From: an uncultured Gammaproteobacteria bacterium
GTDB lineage: Bacteria > Pseudomonadota > Gammaproteobacteria > Steroidobacterales > XN24
Assembly (NCBI GenBank): GCA_937924335.1
Contig: CALDWW010000013.1
Coordinates: 1-64,000, forward strand
Direction: 5' to 3'
DNA: 64,000 nucleotides
Made by a program: the position numbers and the translations under genes. Within the stretch, counting starts at the first letter, position 1. Each line of letters starts with the position of its first letter. Under the pieces are notes generated by a model. The model was not told where the DNA came from, did not search any database, and saw nothing but the letters and a program-made list of their open reading frames with translations. Shown piece after piece: positions 55,823 through 64,000 of the stretch.

Positions 55823-56347
55823 GTGAGCTCGAATTACCTGGAACAACTTGCCGCGGAGTGGTACGAGTACCGCGGCTACTTTGTCAGACGTCACGTCATG
55901 GTCGGCCCGCGCGCGGCCGGTGGCCATGAGGGCGAACTGACTATCCTCGCGGTACACCTGGATCGAGGTGAAGTGGTTCAGGTCGAGCCCTCCATGGATG
56001 CCCACAGCTGGGAGATACGCGAGAAACGTTACGCGGCCCGGTTCGATCTTGGAAGGAGGTTCGTGCCAGGGCTGGTCGGCGAAGTGGCCAACGCAGATGG
56101 ACTACGGCAGATCGCGCTCATCGGCCTGGGAAGCAGCACGAACCATCCGACGCTGGGCGGCGGTGAACTGCTATCCTTGGCGGATTTTCTGGTGGAGATT
56201 CTCAGAGAGCTCAGAATTGGTTTCGAAGGCGGCGCTCCGGTGCCACAACAATATCCGATCCTGAGGACTCTGCAGTTTGTGGCGGAGAATCACCGCGCCG
56301 TGATTCCCGCTCTTCTGGATCAGGATCCCAGGCAGATCAGTTTCTGA
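55823..56347 (+). CDS. Uncharacterised protein, possible PD-(D/E)xK-like fold
   Basis: A 174-residue protein of no firmly recognised family. The N-terminal 70 residues look like a restriction-endonuclease-like core: YLEQLAAEWYEYRGYFVRRHVMV, then GGHEGELTILA (candidate acidic residue Glu38) and EVVQVEPSMDA (Glu55), but the catalytic Lys of E-x-K is replaced (E-P-S). It may therefore be a nuclease-fold protein without activity, or unrelated. GTG start with TGGGGA upstream; a TACAAT -10-like element lies at 55788-55793. It is convergent with the DUF4145-like gene. Confidence 0.55.
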   Translation: MSSNYLEQLAAEWYEYRGYFVRRHVMVGPRAAGGHEGELTILAVHLDRGEVVQVEPSMDAHSWEIREKRYAARFDLGRRFVPGLVGEVANADGLRQIALIGLGSSTNHPTLGGGELLSLADFLVEILRELRIGFEGGAPVPQQYPILRTLQFVAENHRAVIPALLDQDPRQISF

Positions 56348-56353
56348 GAGGCT

Positions 56354-57064
56354 TCAGCCCGCCGAACGATGTTCCTGGGCAGGCGCGTCTTCGGAGGGAT
56401 CTTCGGTCAGGTAACGCCGCATCATCATCGCTTGCTGTAGCTTGCCCTTCCGCACATAGGCCTGGTAGAGGATATCCCGCATGAACTCCAACAGGGCGCC
56501 GGCCTGAGTCGGGGTGATCAGCGGGATGGAATCGCGGCCCTCTTCCGAGTCAAACAATACTCGTCTGACGGTCTCGAAGGTCTCGTCGTCGATCTCGGCC
56601 ATCTCGCGTATGTCATTGCACTGGTCGAAGATCTGCATCTTCCCCGTTTCACCGAGGTCGTGAAACACCAGAGTTATCGTTCGGCGGCACATCGAGGCGA
56701 ACGCGTTCATCGCGCCCTGGGAGAAGCAAGTAAGAGCCTCGCGGAACAGCATCTCGCTGTCTTCCGGCAAGTAGGTGAAATCGAACTGTTCGGCGGGCCG
56801 CTCGATTTCAAGGTAGTTGGATGAAAGCTCCACCTGATCATCGCCGTAGTTCTTGACCAGGTACTTGAGAAATATCGGCGAGTTGCACGCATCGCAGCGA
56901 AAAACGACGCCGACTTCCTTCGGCTTGTAACGATCGAGGTCCGCGTAGCGAGGCGTTGACACCGGCGAGATGTGAGAAAGCACCGCACAGGCTGGGCACA
57001 CCAGCGCGAAATGTTGACCATGAGCGTGATGAAACTCATCGTCCCTATCAACAATGATGGACAT
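56354..57064 (-). CDS. DUF4145-like protein with an N-terminal zinc ribbon
   Basis: A 236-residue protein. Residues about 20-70 carry two C-x2-C pairs (CPAC and CDAC), a probable zinc ribbon. Residues about 105-190 resemble DUF4145 (LFREALTCFSQGAMNAFASMCRRTITLVFHDLG, with the A-x-x-x-CRR helix). DUF4145 occurs in restriction and defence-associated proteins, but the function is not known. The ATG at 57064 gives the zinc ribbon at the N-terminus; an upstream frame to 57157 has no similarity. It converges with the possible nuclease-fold gene, 6 bases apart. Confidence 0.7.
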   Translation of the reverse strand: MSIIVDRDDEFHHAHGQHFALVCPACAVLSHISPVSTPRYADLDRYKPKEVGVVFRCDACNSPIFLKYLVKNYGDDQVELSSNYLEIERPAEQFDFTYLPEDSEMLFREALTCFSQGAMNAFASMCRRTITLVFHDLGETGKMQIFDQCNDIREMAEIDDETFETVRRVLFDSEEGRDSIPLITPTQAGALLEFMRDILYQAYVRKGKLQQAMMMRRYLTEDPSEDAPAQEHRSAG

Positions 57065-57207
57065 CTGGTTCTTTTCCCAGAACTTTCTTGTACCCGGGAA
57101 ATCGTCCGGATGGCCGCGGCCCACCGTGGATATCCCCCCACGCACGAGTGTATCCAAAGGTGTGGTCCGAGGCTAACCTGACAGTTATGTCAAACAGAAC
57201 AAACGAG

Positions 57208-57855
57208 CTACCAGGTCGTTGTGGCCGCCCTGGCTACGGAGTTATCCGGACGGGCAACCAGGCCTGCGTCGGCGACTGATATCCGGAAGCGTGCGCCATC
57301 GGCCATCGGCAGAAAGACGGCACTTCCATAGACGGCATCGAGCCAGGGAATCCATCGCTCAGCGCGGGTAGTCAGCGACCACATCCAGCGGCCCGGATCG
57401 GTAGACAGTCCATAGGCTGTCACCTCGGCCGTTCTGAGTGCCGAGATTTCCGCATAACGCCCGGAGAGACGATCCAGCTGGAAGAGCTTTTCTGCGCCCA
57501 TCAGGGTCGCCGGCAACTCCCACTTCAGGAAACGGACGTCGAGCTGCCAGTGATCACCGGCGATCCGGTAGTGAGCGGGGTCGCGGTCTTCCAGCGTCAG
57601 ACGAGCCATGTAGGCATTGGTATCCAGTGCGCTGAATTCGATCGTGCCAACGGGTGACTCGTCCGACAGTAGATCCATGGCGGTAAAGCCGGCTGCCAGC
57701 CCCATTGCGACACCGCCCACTAATGCGGTCAGCAGCCCGAGCAGGGTGGTCATTCCGGCCGTGGCCCGGCTGCCCCGTTTCCAGCTGCGTACCGCGACCC
57801 ACAGGAGTACGAGGGCTGTCAGAAGAAGGCTGGTCGCGATCCCGGACAGGCTCAC
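57208..57855 (-). CDS. Uncharacterised membrane-anchored protein
   Basis: A 215-residue protein with two N-terminal hydrophobic helices (residues about 5-22 and 36-58) followed by a soluble domain with beta-strand-like segments (YRIAGDHWQLDVRFLKWE, YAEISALRTAEVTAYGL, ERWIPWLDAVYGSAVFLPMADGARFRISV). It resembles conserved hypothetical proteins of pseudomonads, without a known role. The GTG start overlaps the stop of the kinase-like gene upstream, so it is the last gene of the hutI-hutH unit as read by spacing. Confidence 0.65.
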   Translation of the reverse strand: MSLSGIATSLLLTALVLLWVAVRSWKRGSRATAGMTTLLGLLTALVGGVAMGLAAGFTAMDLLSDESPVGTIEFSALDTNAYMARLTLEDRDPAHYRIAGDHWQLDVRFLKWELPATLMGAEKLFQLDRLSGRYAEISALRTAEVTAYGLSTDPGRWMWSLTTRAERWIPWLDAVYGSAVFLPMADGARFRISVADAGLVARPDNSVARAATTTW

Positions 57856-59441
57856 GACGGGGATCCTGCGATGCGTTCCCGGATCCGATTCGCCAGCACA
57901 TCCGGGTCTGTCTCCTGATCGGTCCGGATCTCCATAACGGGTTCGTCGTCGCCGAAGGGGTCGCGTTCCCGCAATTGCTTGCGTAGCACCTCAACGCCTG
58001 CGTCCGAAGGGTCCTGGTTTCTCGCCTCCCTGCTAAGCACGCGGTCCTCCAGGGTCGAGATCCCCGCGGCACATGCCAGGATCAGAGCCGGTGCGCCGGC
58101 CTGCCGCGCAGCTTCCAGCAGCGCGGTTCTCCGGCCGCGATCAAGCGACGTCGCATCAACGATGACGCTCCGGTCTGCCGCGAGTGCCGTCCTGGCGATC
58201 GCCAACAGCCTGTCGTAGGTACGGTCGCCGGACTCGGGGCCGTATATCTTGGCTACCTGAGACTTGCCGGGCCGGTCACTTGGAGACATACCGAACAGGC
58301 GTTTGCGCTCCACGTCCGAACGTGCCCAAACGGCTGGTATTCGGGTAGCAAGTCGTTCTGCCAGCCAGCTCTTGCCGGAGCCGGACACGCCACAGGTGAT
58401 CAGCAATGCAGCACCGGACCGTTCTGTCTCACCGATCGCCAGGGAAAGATGAGCATCGATCCTGCTTCGGAGCGCAGCCGACTCGGCTTCGTCGGTCCCC
58501 GGCTGGGCCATGCGAATCGCGTCGACCTTGGCTCTTACCATGTGGCGATAGACGAGGTACCAGCGGAGTAGCTCGAGGGATTCGTAGTCCCCGGTCACCT
58601 GCAGCCACCCGTTCAGGAACCTCCACGCCAGGTCAGGACGCCCGCGGGAGTCCAGATCCATGACCAGAAAAGCGGTATCCGATATCACGTCAATCCAGCG
58701 CAGCGCCGGGTCGAATTCGATACCGTCGAAAGCGACGATCCGGCTATTGACGCGGGCCATGTTTCTGAGATGCAGGTCTCCATGACACTCGCGAATTCGC
58801 CGGGCTGTCTTGCGCGCCCGGAAAGGCTGCGCAAGAGCGGGGATCGCAGACTCCGTCCAGGTGTGCAGTCGCTGGACCAGGGCCCCGCGGCGACCGGAGC
58901 GGAGCGAATCGCCCAGGTGCGTGAAATTTTCCCTGGCTGGAGAGACGATCGCCTCGACCGTACCCCATGTGTCCTCGATGTTCGCGCACGGGGAGTCCTC
59001 ATGGAATGCACCGATAAGGCGTGCGATTTCATCCATATCGCTCTCGACCAGAAGCCCGGATGTCAGCTGCTCGTCCAGCTGATTCTCCTGCTCAAAGCGG
59101 CGCATGCGGACCGCATATTCGACAATCTTCCCGTCATCTCCGAACCGCAGCTCACCGTCCTTACTGCGCAAGGTGGCGACGTCGAGATAGAGGCCTGGCG
59201 CCAGGCGCCGGTTGAGGCGCACTTCTTCCTCGCAGTAGTGCTTCCTGTCTGCCAGGCCGGTGAAGTCAAGGAATCCGAAGTCAACCGGTTTCTTGATCTT
59301 GTAGGCAAACTCACCCGCGAGCAGGACCCAGGAGATGTGGGTTTCGATCAACTGGACTCCGTCAGTTTCGTGCGGGTAGCACTTGGCAGACAGAAGCGCC
59401 TGGACAGATAGGGGTTCCCGGCTTTCCTCAGTCCGCGGCAC
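57852..59441 (-). CDS. Fused aminoglycoside-phosphotransferase-like kinase and P-loop ATPase
   Basis: A 529-residue two-domain protein. Residues about 1-330 are a kinase-like domain: HISWVLLAGEFAYKIKKPVDFGFLDF at the N-terminus, then RIRECHGDLHLRNM (catalytic H-G-D-x-H-x-x-N) and IVAFDGIEFDPALRWIDVISDTAFLVMDL. Residues about 340-529 are a P-loop kinase domain with the Walker A ITCGVSGSGKSWLAERLA and a later VDATSLDRGRRTALLEAA. This architecture is known as a bifunctional APH/ATP-binding protein of unknown substrate. The start is GTG, overlapping the hutH end by 14 bases. Confidence 0.85.
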   Translation of the reverse strand: MPRTEESREPLSVQALLSAKCYPHETDGVQLIETHISWVLLAGEFAYKIKKPVDFGFLDFTGLADRKHYCEEEVRLNRRLAPGLYLDVATLRSKDGELRFGDDGKIVEYAVRMRRFEQENQLDEQLTSGLLVESDMDEIARLIGAFHEDSPCANIEDTWGTVEAIVSPARENFTHLGDSLRSGRRGALVQRLHTWTESAIPALAQPFRARKTARRIRECHGDLHLRNMARVNSRIVAFDGIEFDPALRWIDVISDTAFLVMDLDSRGRPDLAWRFLNGWLQVTGDYESLELLRWYLVYRHMVRAKVDAIRMAQPGTDEAESAALRSRIDAHLSLAIGETERSGAALLITCGVSGSGKSWLAERLATRIPAVWARSDVERKRLFGMSPSDRPGKSQVAKIYGPESGDRTYDRLLAIARTALAADRSVIVDATSLDRGRRTALLEAARQAGAPALILACAAGISTLEDRVLSREARNQDPSDAGVEVLRKQLRERDPFGDDEPVMEIRTDQETDPDVLANRIRERIAGSPS

Positions 59442-60966
59442 GGTGCAGGGCGCCTGTTTCGCCGTTCGGCAGAAGGTCTAACAGCGTGCCCTGCGAGATC
59501 AGCGAGGACACTCTGCGGATGTCCCGATCGAGGCGGTGATCCCCTGGCGTGGCCGGTACTGCCATCCGGAGTCTGGCGTGCAGATCTTCCAGGCGGGACG
59601 TCGTTCGCAAAGGCCGCTGTTCATCCAGCGCCCGCGCTGCCGCCAGCAGTTCGATCCCCAGGATCCGGGTCGTGTTCTCACAGATCAGCAGCAGTTTCAG
59701 TCCCGCCCATGGCGCCATGCTGACGTGATCCTCCTGACCGGCCGAGGTGGGCATGCTGTCTACCGACGCCGGGTGCGCGAGTGTCTTGTTCTCCGACGCC
59801 AGAGCGGCCGCCGTCACATGGGCGATCATCATCCCGGACTCCAGTCCCGGCTCCTCCGTCAGAAACATGTTCAGATCCGGATTGATGCGGCGTGCGAGGA
59901 GGTCAGTTCTACGCTCCGACATCGCGCCGATCTCCGCGACCGCGATCGCCATGAAGTCACTGACAAACGCCAGCGGCTCGGCATGGAAGTTGCCGCCTGA
60001 AAGAACATCTTCGCCGAAGATCAGGGGATTGTCGGAGACGCCGTTGCACTCTCGCGCAAGGACGCTGGCGGCATGGGCCAGTGTGTCCCAGACGGCGCCG
60101 AGGACCTGGGGCATACAGCGGACGGCATAGGGATCCTGAACTCTGTCGCAGTCTTCGTGGCTGTGATTGACTTCGCTCTCGTCAAGAAGTGCGCGGAAGA
60201 GGGTGGCCACGTGACGTTGTCCAGACATGCCGCGGACCTCGTGGATGCGGCCATCGAATGGCGCGAAACTTCCCGCCAGCCCTTCGACCGAACACGCCCC
60301 GGTCAGTATCGACGTCGCCAGCAGATTCTCGGCCTGTTCCAGCCCGGCGATCGCCAAGGCCGCGCTGGCCTGCGTGCCGTTCAGAAGCGCCAGGCCTTCT
60401 TTCGCTTCCAGCGTGATGGGTTGGCGGCTGATCTCCTGCAGCACTGCAGGCCCCTCCAACAGCAGATCGTCCTGCCGGGCCTCGCCCTCGCCAATCAGGG
60501 TGAGGGCGAGGTGTGCGAGAGGCGCAAGATCTCCAGATGCCCCGACCGAACCCCGGCACGGGATGACAGGCAGGATGTCTGCGTTGAGCATCGCAAGAAG
60601 CGTTTCAACCACTTCGACGCGTATCCCTGAAAAACCGGCCGCCAGGCTATTGCACTTCAGAAGCATGATTCGGCGAGTGAGCTCAGGTGTGAACGGCTCA
60701 CCGACGCCCGCGGCGTGACTGCGTACCAGGTTCAGCTGCAGCTGTTTGACCTGAGCGGCCGATATCCGCCGGTTGGCGAATGCGCCGAAACCGGTGTTAA
60801 TCCCGTAACTGACGCGACCGGCCGACACAACATCGGCCACCGTCCGGACGCTCTGTCGCATTCGACTGCTGGCGTCTGTAGACAGAACGACTTGCGGGCG
60901 TTCTTTTTCGAATGCGAGCACCTGTGCCAAGGTCAGGTCTCGTCCTGAGATCTCCAGTGTACTCAT
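59428..60966 (-). CDS. hutH: Histidine ammonia-lyase
   Basis: A 512-residue HAL converting histidine to urocanate and ammonia. The MIO cofactor triad Ala143-Ser144-Gly145 is visible in RGSVGASGDLAPLAHLAL. Other family segments are YGINTGFGAFANRRI, GLALLNGTQASAALA, QDPYAVRCMPQVLGAVWDTL, ECNGVSDNPLIF, GGNFHAEPLAF and PTSAGQEDHVSMAPWA. The ATG at 60966 overlaps the hutI stop (ATGA). It is the second gene of the minus-strand hut unit. Confidence 0.97.
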   Translation of the reverse strand: MSTLEISGRDLTLAQVLAFEKERPQVVLSTDASSRMRQSVRTVADVVSAGRVSYGINTGFGAFANRRISAAQVKQLQLNLVRSHAAGVGEPFTPELTRRIMLLKCNSLAAGFSGIRVEVVETLLAMLNADILPVIPCRGSVGASGDLAPLAHLALTLIGEGEARQDDLLLEGPAVLQEISRQPITLEAKEGLALLNGTQASAALAIAGLEQAENLLATSILTGACSVEGLAGSFAPFDGRIHEVRGMSGQRHVATLFRALLDESEVNHSHEDCDRVQDPYAVRCMPQVLGAVWDTLAHAASVLARECNGVSDNPLIFGEDVLSGGNFHAEPLAFVSDFMAIAVAEIGAMSERRTDLLARRINPDLNMFLTEEPGLESGMMIAHVTAAALASENKTLAHPASVDSMPTSAGQEDHVSMAPWAGLKLLLICENTTRILGIELLAAARALDEQRPLRTTSRLEDLHARLRMAVPATPGDHRLDRDIRRVSSLISQGTLLDLLPNGETGALHRAAD

Positions 60967-62141
60967 AGCCTGTTTCCCCCTGCGTAAACTGCAGTCGGTG
61001 TGAGGCCTCCCAGTTGGTAGACGAGATGCTGCGGTGACGGCAGGTCCCAGACCGTGAAATCTGCCGGCCGACCTACATCGACAATGCCGGCGGTTTTCTC
61101 CATGCCCATCGCGGCCGCCCCGTGACGGGTGACCGCTTCTAACGCCTCGGAAGCCGTGAGCCCGAAGAGCGTGCAAGCCATGTGCATGCATATCAACAGA
61201 CTTGCGATGGGCGACGACCCGGGATTCAGGTCACTTGCGACGGCCATGCGAACGCCGGCCCCCCGGAACGCCTCTACCGGCGGGCGCTGCGTCTCTCTCA
61301 GGAAGTAGAAGGCGCCCGGCAACAGCACCGCAACGGTACCGCACTCGGCCATCGCCGCAACGTCGTCCGGCCGCGCGAATTCGAGGTGATCGCATGAAGT
61401 AACGCCCAGCCTGGCAGCCATGCCGGATGCCCCCATGGCGGAGAGTTGCTCGGCATGCACGCGCAGGGGCAGGCCGTGTCTGTCCGCCGCCTGCGCCAAT
61501 TCGCTCAGATCAGTGAGGTCGAAACCGATAGTCTCCACGAAGATGTCGACCGCGTCCGCCAGGTTCTCGGCTGCCACGATCGGCAGCATTTCGTCAACTA
61601 CTTCCCGCAGGTATTCGCCACGAGTCCGCCCCGGCGGCACGGCATGCGCACCCAGGAAGGTCGCGCGAACCCGAATCGGCAGCTGTTCGCCCAGGCGGCG
61701 GATCGCCTTGAGCAGCTTCAGTTCGTTGTCGAGGTCAAGACCGTAACCGCTCTTGATCTCGAGAACAGTCACGCCCTCGCGGATCAGCGCGTGCGCCCGC
61801 GGCAGCGCGGCTTCCACCAGATCCGTCTCCGTGGCTGTGCGGACGGCTTCCACCGTAGACAGAATGCCACCGCCGGCACGCGCGATTTCCTCGTAGCTGG
61901 CCCCGCCCAGCCTCAACGCATGTTCGCTGCAACGGTCCCCTGCATAGACCAGATGGGTATGGCAATCGACCAGTCCGGGCAAGACGGTCGCGCCGCCGAG
62001 GTCGACCCGGCGGGCGGCAGGCACATTCTCACCAATGGCTGAGAACCGGCCGTCGCTGACAGCGAAACAGCTTTCTCCGCCGGCCTCCGGGTCGGCTACC
62101 ATTGGGTACAGTCGCAAGTTTTCGTATATGACGTCGTGCAA
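60963..62141 (-). CDS. hutI: Imidazolonepropionase
   Basis: A 392-residue amidohydrolase opening imidazolonepropionate to formiminoglutamate. Metal and active-site blocks: PGLVDCHTHLVYAGDR (H-x-H), EIKSGYGLDLDNELKLL, LRVHAEQLS, TSCDHLEFA and ASDLNPGSSP. The start is uncertain: TTG 62141 keeps the first strand (VIYENLRLYPMV), while ATG 62102 shortens it by 13 residues; neither has a strong ribosome site. The open frame continues to 62501 only as a shadow of hutF. It is divergent from hutF with start codons 28 bases apart. Confidence 0.93.
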   Translation of the reverse strand: MHDVIYENLRLYPMVADPEAGGESCFAVSDGRFSAIGENVPAARRVDLGGATVLPGLVDCHTHLVYAGDRCSEHALRLGGASYEEIARAGGGILSTVEAVRTATETDLVEAALPRAHALIREGVTVLEIKSGYGLDLDNELKLLKAIRRLGEQLPIRVRATFLGAHAVPPGRTRGEYLREVVDEMLPIVAAENLADAVDIFVETIGFDLTDLSELAQAADRHGLPLRVHAEQLSAMGASGMAARLGVTSCDHLEFARPDDVAAMAECGTVAVLLPGAFYFLRETQRPPVEAFRGAGVRMAVASDLNPGSSPIASLLICMHMACTLFGLTASEALEAVTRHGAAAMGMEKTAGIVDVGRPADFTVWDLPSPQHLVYQLGGLTPTAVYAGGNRL

Positions 62142-62169
62142 GTTGATAAGAAGTCGAGGTCGCGAACGT

Positions 62170-63507
62170 GTGAGTACAGTCCTTCGTTTCCAACACATTC
62201 TCACTCCGGATGGCTTCGAGCGCCAGAAGCGACTCCTGATCGATGATATGGGGCGGATCGAATCCATCGAGGATGAAGCCGGTGACGCATACGATGGCTG
62301 GCTTGCGCTGCCGGGGATGCCAGATGCCCACAGCCACTGTTTCCAGCGTGCCATGGTCGGCCTTGGCGAGACCGCGGTCGGCGAGGATTCATTCTGGAGC
62401 TGGCGCGAGGCAATGTACGGGTTGGCGACGCGGATCGGGCCGGAGGACCTGCAGGTCATTGCGACTCGCGCGTTCTCGGACATGCTACGGGGTGGTTTCA
62501 CCAGCGTCGCGGAATTTCATTATCTGCATCACCTGCCCGACGGCAGCCCCGGGACCGAGATGGCGGAAGCCGTTATCGAAGGCGCTCGCCTGGCCGGTAT
62601 CCGACTGACCCTACTGCCGGTTCTTTATCAGTCGGGCGGGTTCGGCGCAGTCGCAACATCGAGACAGCAGCGCTTCGTGCACCGACGCATCGACGACTAT
62701 CTTGACCTGCTGGGCCGACTGTCCGGAGTGACGCTGGGGATCGCACCGCATTCGGTCCGTGCGGTCGATCCGGCCATAATCGCCGACATTGAATCCGGCG
62801 CAAGGGAAGTTCTCGGCGACACGTTTCCGCGTCATATCCACGTGTCCGAACAACGCCTTGAGGTAGAGGAGTGTCTCGAGTTTCACGGCAAGACACCCAT
62901 CGAATTGCTGGTGGAGCATGTACCACTCGACCATCAATGGAGCCTGGTCCACGCGACCCACGCCACCGGAATGGAGACCGAAGAGATGAACCGGGCCGGC
63001 GTGACGGCCGTCCTCTGCCCGCTGACCGAGGCTTATCTTGGTGACGGGCTGTTTCATGCGGCTGCCTTTCACCGCGTCGGTGGCAGGATCGCCGTCGGAT
63101 CGGACAGCAACGTTCGCATCGATGCGGTCGAGGAACTCCGCATGCTGGAGTACGGTCAACGCCTGCGTCTGCAGCGCCGGGCATGCCTGGCCGACGCAAC
63201 GGGTCTCGGCCGGCCTTTGTGGCAGCTGGCCTGTCGCGGTGGTGAGTATGCGCTGGGACAACCGGTCGGCAGGCTCGAGTCCGGCGCGTTCGCCGATCTG
63301 GTCGTCCTGGATAAAGACAGCGCCGTGCTTGCGCCGCTGGAGGGTGGTCAGGCGCTGGACGCATTCATCACGGCGGGATCCGCGCAGGACATTGCGGCCG
63401 TCTATGTGGGTGGCCGGCGGGTCGTCGAGCATGGGGCACATGAACGGGGATCAGTCACCGACCATGACTATGGCGCCACGATCCGTCGACTGGTGGAGGG
63501 CTTGTGA
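62170..63507 (+). CDS. hutF: Formimidoylglutamate deiminase
   Basis: A 445-residue amidohydrolase-superfamily deiminase giving N-formylglutamate and ammonia from formiminoglutamate. Visible are ALPGMPDAHSHCFQRAMVG (H-x-H), FTSVAEFHYLHHLPDG, IAPHSVRAV, HIHVSEQRLEVEECLE, LVHATHATGMETEEMNRAGVTAVLCPLTEAYLGDG and VGSDSNVRID. It belongs to the pseudomonad-type histidine pathway with HutG. The GTG start at 62170 was chosen; the longer frame to 62035 overlaps hutI. Its stop overlaps the hutG start (GTGA). Confidence 0.94.
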   Translation: MSTVLRFQHILTPDGFERQKRLLIDDMGRIESIEDEAGDAYDGWLALPGMPDAHSHCFQRAMVGLGETAVGEDSFWSWREAMYGLATRIGPEDLQVIATRAFSDMLRGGFTSVAEFHYLHHLPDGSPGTEMAEAVIEGARLAGIRLTLLPVLYQSGGFGAVATSRQQRFVHRRIDDYLDLLGRLSGVTLGIAPHSVRAVDPAIIADIESGAREVLGDTFPRHIHVSEQRLEVEECLEFHGKTPIELLVEHVPLDHQWSLVHATHATGMETEEMNRAGVTAVLCPLTEAYLGDGLFHAAAFHRVGGRIAVGSDSNVRIDAVEELRMLEYGQRLRLQRRACLADATGLGRPLWQLACRGGEYALGQPVGRLESGAFADLVVLDKDSAVLAPLEGGQALDAFITAGSAQDIAAVYVGGRRVVEHGAHERGSVTDHDYGATIRRLVEGL

Positions 63508-64000
63508 GCTTGACTCGGCCGCCCTATCTGATCTTGAGCCCCGAGGCCCCGGCGATCCCTCTGGTGGTGAGTATCCCGCATACCGGTACGCTGCTGCCGG
63601 AGCACACCGCTGCCCGTCTGGCTACGGACAGGATGCGCGAGCAGCCGATGACCGACTGGCACCTGCATCGACTGTACGACTTTCTGCCTCGCATGGGAGT
63701 CACGGTGATCCACGCGATCTACAGTCGCTTCGTCGTGGATCTCAATCGGCCGCCGGATGGCCGGCCACTGTATCCGGGCAGATTCGAGACCGGGCTCGTG
63801 CCGCTGGAGACATTCCAGGGCGAGAGGGTTTTTTCCGATCCGCCTGGTCCCGATGAAACGCCAGACCTGCGGAAAGCCTTCCACTCACCATTCCATGATG
63901 CCTTACGCAGCTTGCTGGAAGCCCGCATCGCCGAACATGGCCGCGTCGTTCTGGTGGACGCACACAGTGTCGGAAGTGCTGCAAGCCGTCTGCACGGCGA
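63504..64000 (+). CDS. hutG: N-formylglutamate deformylase (cut by window end)
   Basis: From GTG 63504 the frame stays open to the window end (165 codons seen of a usual 265 or so). It matches the N-formylglutamate amidohydrolase family: IPLVVSIPHTGTLLP, MTDWHLHRLYDFLPRMGVTVIHAIYSRFVVDLNRPPDGRPLYP, TGLVPLETFQGE and VLVDAHSVGS at the end. It releases glutamate and formate. The start overlaps the hutF stop by four bases, so the pair is co-translated. The C-terminal part lies beyond the window. Confidence 0.93.
   Translation, partial: MSLTRPPYLILSPEAPAIPLVVSIPHTGTLLPEHTAARLATDRMREQPMTDWHLHRLYDFLPRMGVTVIHAIYSRFVVDLNRPPDGRPLYPGRFETGLVPLETFQGERVFSDPPGPDETPDLRKAFHSPFHDALRSLLEARIAEHGRVVLVDAHSVGSAASRLHG

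Noticed and set aside
62142..62501. Upstream extension of hutI to 62501
   Set aside because: It overlaps the clearly coding N-terminus of hutF on the other strand and has no amidohydrolase residues.

Overview
The window is a GC-rich (about 60-65% by eye), densely coded chromosomal segment of a proteobacterium, most likely a gammaproteobacterium. Supporting features are a long single-chain PurL, a DUF1820 protein, a YbjT-type SDR/DUF2867 protein, a FAN1-like nuclease, an FNR/ANR-type palindrome and a CRP/Vfr-type palindrome. Genus cannot be set from this sequence alone. No rRNA, tRNA, CRISPR array, prophage or conjugative element was seen. The only mobile DNA is an IS30-type transposase tail at the left edge.

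Layout. 1-5.0 kb: IS30 transposase tail, a remnant of a staphylococcal-nuclease-like gene, an NADPH-dependent FMN reductase, an agmatinase-type ureohydrolase, a FAN1-like/DEDDh exonuclease fusion and, directly behind it, the last part of a TonB-dependent receptor with no 5' end. 5.0-10.4 kb: beta-carbonic anhydrase, a DUF4382 lipoprotein behind a perfect CRP-type palindrome, an exported Ig-like/Fn3 protein, a periplasmic DsrE-like protein, a YegP-type protein, and then a perfect FNR-type box followed by a short gene-less transcript unit ending in a strong terminator (candidate small RNA). 10.4-21.9 kb: menaquinone biosynthesis in three units: menF-menD-lutA-lutB-lutC-thioesterase (minus), menB-menA-menC (plus) and ubiE/menG-menE (minus). 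The lactate-oxidation genes lutABC sit inside the first unit.

22-33 kb: two SDR-type proteins, the NAD salvage pair pncA-pncB, a lone TagH-like FHA protein, DUF1820, a metallo-beta-lactamase-fold hydrolase and purL. 33-41 kb: a secreted alkaline-phosphatase-superfamily enzyme, hutU, a lipase-like protein, a stand-alone glycogen-binding E-set domain, Yip1 and Frag1/DRAM-like membrane proteins, a cobalamin-binding protein with the CarH photosensor signature but no DNA-binding domain, and DUF2306. 41-49.3 kb: a VOC protein, a methyltransferase, a family I CoA-transferase followed by a 2-hydroxyacyl-CoA-lyase-like ThDP enzyme, a ZIP metal transporter, a GNAT, an esterase and an ICMT-like methyltransferase. 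49.4-57.9 kb: formate-tetrahydrofolate ligase, an SMP-30/strictosidine-synthase-like protein, a second DsrE-like protein, a GNAT without a normal start, pepQ, a cupin and several uncharacterised proteins. 57.9-64 kb: the hut cluster, hutI-hutH (minus, followed by a kinase-like protein and a membrane protein) divergent from hutF-hutG (plus, hutG cut by the window end).

How they work together. Histidine is degraded by HutH, HutU, HutI and then the HutF/HutG branch, which gives glutamate, ammonia and formate. Fhs can load formate onto tetrahydrofolate. The CoA-transferase/ThDP-lyase pair may be another formyl/formate source (inference). Menaquinone plus LutABC and an FNR-type site suggest respiration under low oxygen with lactate as a donor (inference). 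I recognised no ordinary helix-turn-helix regulator anywhere in the window.
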